The notes beneath the pieces are model-generated. The model saw only the letters and a list, made by a program, of their open reading frames with translations, was not told the DNA's origin and searched no databases. 64,000 bases of DNA, taken from contig DATHTE010000087.1 of NCBI GenBank assembly GCA_035463475.1, positions 74,935-138,934 of the forward strand, in the 5' to 3' direction. Made by a program: the position numbers and the translations under genes. Origin of the DNA: JACPDI01 sp035463475 (GTDB taxonomy: Bacteria > Acidobacteriota > Vicinamibacteria > Vicinamibacterales > 2-12-FULL-66-21). Below, one piece after another: positions 59,898-64,000 of this stretch (position 1 is the first letter of the stretch; every line of letters begins with the position of its first letter).

Positions 59898-60394
59898 ATG
59901 TCGCGACGCACATCCTTGACTGTCTTCCTCAGTGCGCTCGCCGCCTGTCGTTCACTAACGGGTCTGCCCAACCCGGGAAGCCCAAGCCCACTCGTCGTTT
60001 TCCTCGTGCCAGGCGCATCGAGCGCGAGATTGCGAAGCGGCTCGGCCCTGATGCGGTCCTGGAATCTCGTACGGCGGATCCAATCGAGAAGCTGCTCGCC
60101 GAACGCAAGAACGCGCCTCGCGAGCCGATCGCTGACCGTGAGCAGGAGGAATTGCAGCGGCAGCCGGAGGTCCAGGAATTCCTGCGCGAGCAGGGTGAGC
60201 GCCACTGGGAGAATTGGCTCGACACGCGCCTGCCGGCGCTCGGCAACCGGACGCCACGGCAGGCTGCGGGCACCCCAGAAGGACGCGAGCGGCTCGAAGC
60301 GCTATTTGCCGAGTTCGCCTGGATGAGTGAGCGCGCGGAGAATCCGATATCACCGGATCTGACGGCGCTGCGCGCGAAGCTCGGGTTGCCCTGA
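59898..60394 (+). pseudogene. Composite remnant: lipoprotein start joined to an out-of-frame SEC-C-like tail
   Basis: ATG 59898 has AGGAG six bases upstream and begins a lipoprotein signal (LTVFLSALAAC), but the frame then loses sense. In a second frame (open 59873-60394) there is a clear C-terminal segment, ENWLDTRLPALGNRTPRQAAGTPEGRERLEALF, which resembles the conserved (ALGGKTPREA...GR..) tail seen in SEC-C and related proteins. Two gene pieces seem to be joined or frameshifted near 59960. Confidence 0.5.
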
Positions 60395-60433
60395 GACAGC
60401 GCATCAGACACGTGAACGACGCGACAAGATCTC

Positions 60434-61228
60434 TTACCGAAAGGCGACGATCAACCGCCGTCCGGGGATGTCGATCGTGACGATCTTGCCGGCCCAGAAA
60501 TCGACCCCGATCACGCAGTCGTAGATGATGTTCTTGAAGGAGACCTGCGGCTTCGCCACGCCGATCCGCGGGGAGGCGGCAAGAGCAAGCAGCGGCACGG
60601 CGTCTGTGCCCGGGGAGGCTAGGTATCGCGTGCTCATCGTGGCCCGCGGGCTGCCGGTGTCGATCTCGCACTGTCCCTGCCGGTCGCCAATCAGGAACTG
60701 GGCGAACACGTCGAGCGCTATGCCGCGCTGATCGTGAAGCTGCAATGGGGACACTTGGCCCGCCGCGCGTCGCTGCTCCAGCGATTGCGGGGACTCGAAC
60801 ACGATCACCTTGTTGACGAAGTCGAACGTGAACGGCTGGTCGCGAAAGTAATTGAGTGAAACGATCCCATCGATGACTCCCTCGCGATGGGGCTCGTCGA
60901 GCACCTCCCAGCTTCCGACAAGCGCGTCCTTCTTGACGAGTGGACCGATTGACAGCTCCGGGATGACGAACAGCGGAAGATCGAGCCGCTCGCCCGACAT
61001 GGGGAAACCGGTGAACTGGCCGGCGGGCTTGCCACCCAGCTTGGCGATGAGCGTGGGCGCGAACACGTCGAGGCCTGCGCCCGTGTCGAGGATCACCTTG
61101 AGCGGAACGTCGCCTGCGGCGCGAGCAGAGACGACCACCCGGCCTTCATGGGCAGTGGTGAAGGGAATGGAGGATACCGTCGCCGTCCCGGCAGAGGCGA
61201 GCAGCAGGCCGAGAGCAACAATGCGCAT
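60434..61228 (-). CDS. Exported retropepsin-like aspartic protease with two DTG motifs
   Basis: A 264-residue exported protein. After a short signal (LGLLLASAGTATVSS) it has a retropepsin fold with active-site Asp48 in VILDTGAGLDVF, followed by a second DTG (Asp190, CEIDTGSPRAT) in the second half, each preceded by an AxVS or FxIGD strand as in pepsin-like lobes. Two DTGs in one chain could make a single-chain active site, whereas many bacterial Asp_protease_2 proteins have one obvious motif. It is divergent from the module 2 regulator. Confidence 0.75.
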   Translation of the reverse strand: MRIVALGLLLASAGTATVSSIPFTTAHEGRVVVSARAAGDVPLKVILDTGAGLDVFAPTLIAKLGGKPAGQFTGFPMSGERLDLPLFVIPELSIGPLVKKDALVGSWEVLDEPHREGVIDGIVSLNYFRDQPFTFDFVNKVIVFESPQSLEQRRAAGQVSPLQLHDQRGIALDVFAQFLIGDRQGQCEIDTGSPRATMSTRYLASPGTDAVPLLALAASPRIGVAKPQVSFKNIIYDCVIGVDFWAGKIVTIDIPGRRLIVAFR

Positions 61229-61451
61229 GTGCGGAATCCGCCCTCAGGCGGGCCCGTGGCGACGCACCACTTTCGAATTCTAAACCCGAAGAACTTCACA
61301 TGTCACGCCTCCCCGCCGTCACACATTAACGGACGTCCCTGGTGACCGGACTCGGACCTGGGCGATGCGTGAACGATAAGCGGGCGCATGGCGACAACTC
61401 CGTGTATACTCGCCGTACCGACACGCTACCCCGGCCCGGAGGACTTCACGC

Positions 61452-63278
61452 ATGATCTCCGAGGTCCTGCGATTCGGCGCCTTCGAGCTGAATACCCGCA
61501 CCTGCGAGCTCAGTAAACACGGCCATCGCCTTCCACTGCCGCCGCAACCCGCGCGACTCCTGTCGTTGTTGGCGTCTCGACAGGGTCAGCTCGTCACTCG
61601 CGAAGAGATCCGCGCGCACCTGTGGCCGGGAACAGTTTTCGTGGACTTCGACCTTGGGCTCAACTCCTGCCTGGCGCACCTTCGCACGATCCTGGGTGAC
61701 CGTGCGAGAACGCCGCACTACATCGAGACATTGTCGCGACGCGGCTACCGATTCATCGCGAGGGTCGAATCCGTGCGATCGGTCCAGCAGCCGACAGTCG
61801 CAGTCCTCCCGTTCGCGAATCTCGGTGGGGACCCGTCGCTGGAGTACTTCGCGGACGGCATGACGGACGTGCTCATCACCGAGCTGGCGTCGATCTCGGC
61901 GTTGCGCGTCATCTCGCGTCAGACCGTGCTTCACTTGAAGGGCAGCGACAAGCCGCTGGTGGCGATCGCGCGCGACCTTGGCGTCGAGGCGCTCGTGGAG
62001 GGCACGGTACTCCATGCCGGGACGTCCATTCGCATCACCGCGCAGCTCGTCGCCGTCGCACCGGAGCGACACGTTTGGGCACACGCGTACGAATGCGCGC
62101 CAAGCGACGTCATTTCCATCCAGCGTGGCGTCGCACGGGCCGTCGCGGAGGGAGTGAGCGCGGCGCTCACGCCGTCCGAGCTCGCTCGCCTGTCCCATCC
62201 CGTTCGCGTCCAGCCGGCGGCACATCAGGCGTACTTGAAAGGCCTGTTCCAACGCGGAGACTGGAGCAGGGAAGGCCTGCGGAAGGCGATGCACTCCTTC
62301 GAGGAGGCGATCGCTATTGATGACACGTTCGCGCCGCCTCACGTCGGGCTGGGGAACTTGTTCAACGATCTCGGGTATTGGGGCCATATGCCGCTGAAGC
62401 AGGCCTTTCCTCGTGCGAAACAGGAAGCGCTGGCCGCGTTGGCGCTCGACGAAGGCCTCGCTGGGGCGCATACCGTGCTGGCATGGGTCCATTGGTGGCA
62501 CGACTGGGACCTCGAAGCCTGCGATCGCGAGCGTCGGCGCGCGCTCGAGCTTGGGCCGAGTGATGTCGGGTCGCTCCTAATGTCCGGCATGTTCAGGCTG
62601 GCCGAGTGCCAGGAAACGGAGGAGGGAATCGAAGAAATACGCCTCGGCCTGAAACTGGACCCGCTCTCGCAGGTGATGAACTTCTGCCTCGCCTGGAACT
62701 ACCTCTTCGCCGGCAACTTGAAGCTCGCGCGCGACCAGGCGCAGGCCACGCTCGACCTATTCCCCGCATCGGTTCAGGCGTGTTACGTGCTTGGCCTCGC
62801 GGAGCTGGCGCTAGGCAAACCGCAGGAAGCGATCGCCGCGCTTGAAAAAGCCACGGCGATCGCGCGTGACCCGCTTTCGCTTGCTTACCTTGGATACGCG
62901 TGCGGCGTCACCGGGAGCAAGGACCGGACGCGGGAGCTGCTCGCCGAGGTCACGGATTTGCGTGCTCGGTCATTCGTATCACTCAAGCCGTTTATCGTGC
63001 TGCATATCGGGCTCGCCGAGTACGACCGCGCGCTCGACCATCTGGAAGAGGCGTATCGCGTACGCGATCCGATCCTCTTCCATGTTCCACGGGTGCCGAT
63101 TTTCGCGCCCCTCGCCGCCGAGCCGCGATTCTGCGCGGTGATGGGCCGCGTGCCGGTGTTCCGGCCAAGCGCTACTCCGGCTGGTCGACCTGGACCACAA
63201 TTCGGTTCCCGGCGGTTTGGAACTGCGGCACCGTCAGGAACGCGACGCCGTTCGGCCCGTAGTACTCCGCCTGCATGA
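61452..63278 (+). CDS. Winged-helix/TPR transcriptional regulator (module 2)
   Basis: A 608-residue paralogue of the regulator at 54455: winged helix (FGAFELNTRTCELSKHGHR to LSRRGYRFIARV), TVAVLPFANLGGDPSLEYFADGMTDVLITEL, and TPRs (PPHVGLGNLFNDLGYWGHMPLK, AHTVLAWVHWWHDWDLEACDR). The paralogue ends near the residue encoded at about 63150; the last about 40 residues here are Arg/Pro-rich and lie antisense to the secreted protein gene, suggesting loss of the original stop. GGAGG precedes ATG 61452. Confidence 0.85.
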   Translation: MISEVLRFGAFELNTRTCELSKHGHRLPLPPQPARLLSLLASRQGQLVTREEIRAHLWPGTVFVDFDLGLNSCLAHLRTILGDRARTPHYIETLSRRGYRFIARVESVRSVQQPTVAVLPFANLGGDPSLEYFADGMTDVLITELASISALRVISRQTVLHLKGSDKPLVAIARDLGVEALVEGTVLHAGTSIRITAQLVAVAPERHVWAHAYECAPSDVISIQRGVARAVAEGVSAALTPSELARLSHPVRVQPAAHQAYLKGLFQRGDWSREGLRKAMHSFEEAIAIDDTFAPPHVGLGNLFNDLGYWGHMPLKQAFPRAKQEALAALALDEGLAGAHTVLAWVHWWHDWDLEACDRERRRALELGPSDVGSLLMSGMFRLAECQETEEGIEEIRLGLKLDPLSQVMNFCLAWNYLFAGNLKLARDQAQATLDLFPASVQACYVLGLAELALGKPQEAIAALEKATAIARDPLSLAYLGYACGVTGSKDRTRELLAEVTDLRARSFVSLKPFIVLHIGLAEYDRALDHLEEAYRVRDPILFHVPRVPIFAPLAAEPRFCAVMGRVPVFRPSATPAGRPGPQFGSRRFGTAAPSGTRRRSARSTPPA

Positions 63279-63708
63279 TTCCCTCGAACGTGTTGGGGTC
63301 GGTGGCCGTGATCGTGCCCCAAAACTTCGCACTTCCGACTGGTGCGCCATCCGGCACCGCATTCGATGGGTCCGCATCAATCAGGATCCGCCACACCGTG
63401 AACGCGAACTGATTCTTGGCAACACGGATCCAGTTGCCGTGCCCGCCCATCGTGGCGGTGGTCATCCCGTATGGACCTTGAAACGCCGGTGTTGACAACG
63501 TGCAAAGCACGGTCCCCGCACGGCCGTGTCTTGTCGGGTCTGACGTGTAAATGTCCATGAACGGGATCGTCCGACCGCTGATCGTCGCGATGGCAAACCA
63601 CGCACCGTCAGGTGAGTACTGCGGCTCCGCGTCCTGCGCGAGCGCAATAGACGATGGAACAAACAGAACGAGGAGCGACAGCAGGATGGCTCGATTGCGC
63701 GCGATCAT
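63172..63708 (-). CDS. Secreted protein, member 2 of a local paralogous pair
   Basis: A 178-residue protein with signal peptide (ILLSLLVLFVPSSIALAQ). It has YSPDGAWFAIATISGRTIPFMDIYTSDP, GTVLCTLSTPAFQGP, GHGNWIRVAKNQFAFTVWRILIDAD and SAKFWGTITATDPNTFEG, aligning throughout with the product at 56417. The mRNA has AGGAGGT five bases before ATG 63708, a very strong ribosome site. Its 3' end overlaps the regulator gene by 107 bases in opposite orientation. Function unknown; no catalytic motif seen. Confidence 0.78.
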   Translation of the reverse strand: MIARNRAILLSLLVLFVPSSIALAQDAEPQYSPDGAWFAIATISGRTIPFMDIYTSDPTRHGRAGTVLCTLSTPAFQGPYGMTTATMGGHGNWIRVAKNQFAFTVWRILIDADPSNAVPDGAPVGSAKFWGTITATDPNTFEGIMQAEYYGPNGVAFLTVPQFQTAGNRIVVQVDQPE

Positions 63709-63840
63709 GTGCAACCTCCTTTGGACTGGCGGAACTACCCAGCAGCCGTCAAGTTACGACTTGGCGACCGTTCGTTCCATGACGCGACTTCGACCTTTTT
63801 CTTGGTGTTACCTTGGCGGGAAACGTGCTGATTGGAATAG

Positions 63841-64000
63841 GGATCGGCGGTCGGCCCGGGCGGCCAGGTGAAGCTGCTCGACTTTGGAATCGCGAAGCTG
63901 CTCGAAGGCGACGCGGGCGACCACCCGGCCACGCTGCTGACGCGCGAGGGGGAGTTCGCGCTGACCCCCAAGTACGCCGCCCCCGAGCAGGTGACCGGCG
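63841..64000 (+). pseudogene. Ser/Thr protein kinase fragment (5'-truncated, runs off window)
   Basis: In frame from 63841: GGQVKLLDFGIAKLLEG, then LTPKYAAPEQVTG, the DFG and APE motifs of a PknB-like kinase activation loop. An in-frame TAG at 63838-63840 and no start codon precede it, and the catalytic-loop HRD/KPxN region is missing, so the N-terminal half is lost or frameshifted. The gene continues beyond the window. Confidence 0.65.

Overview
The window is GC-rich, densely packed bacterial chromosome. Gene content points to an Acidobacteriota genome, most likely Vicinamibacteria (subgroup 6). The clues are a duplicated-ABC-permease-type (ADOP) protein paired with PadR, several winged-helix/TPR regulators, many sigma-54 activators, carboxypeptidase-regulatory-like domains and multihaem cytochromes. 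This assignment is inferred from family content, not from a marker-gene tree. No rRNA, CRISPR array, prophage or intact insertion sequence was seen.

Left part (1-13.5 kb): ordinary genes. They are a DUF885 protein cut by the window edge, FmdB, GalU, SerS, a glycine-zipper lipoprotein, a DUF4139 exported protein, tRNA-Ser(UGA), a DUF523 protein, an APC permease, two tandem CNNM/CBS (HlyC/CorC) membrane proteins with overlapping ends, a sorbosone-dehydrogenase-like exported propeller, and a VapBC-type toxin-antitoxin pair.

Sulfatase locus (13.5-22.6 kb): a GAF/AAA+/Fis sigma-54 activator precedes a five-gene run. The run encodes a small NHLP/Os1348-like protein, a DJ-1/PfpI protein, a sulfatase with a CSASR motif, a MetA/SphA-type outer-membrane protein and an AIM24 protein. 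A convergent formylglycine-generating enzyme carries both copper-site cysteines, and a DUF4136 protein follows. Two nearly identical (17/18 nt) sigma-54-like promoter elements stand before the first gene and before the DUF4136 gene, so the local activator probably controls a small regulon.

Electron-transfer locus (22.7-35.1 kb): a histidine kinase with one periplasmic CXXCH haem-binding motif, a sigma-54 response regulator and a lone receiver protein are followed by cytochromes with 9, 4 and 11-12 haem motifs. Among these lie a parvulin-type prolyl isomerase, a large outer-membrane beta-barrel and two NHL propellers. This is a strong candidate for an extracellular electron-transfer system with its own haem-bearing sensor.

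Middle (35.1-46.6 kb, minus strand): four overlapping genes (exported unknown, family-5 solute-binding protein, NtrY-like kinase, NtrX-like regulator). The regulator has Cys in place of the last Walker A glycine. Next come an SPFH protein with an L,D-transpeptidase, a B12/radical SAM enzyme behind a clear promoter-operator, and a DUF697 plus TIGR00300 gene pair.

Right part (46.6-64 kb): an accessory, partly decayed region. It holds a frameshifted and internally deleted winged-helix/TPR regulator, PD40 and truncated propeller proteins, ADOP/PadR, a Phd/VapC pair, two intact regulator plus secreted-protein modules that are paralogues of each other, an alpha/beta hydrolase, a two-DTG aspartic protease, and remnants of a methyltransferase, a lipoprotein and a Ser/Thr kinase.
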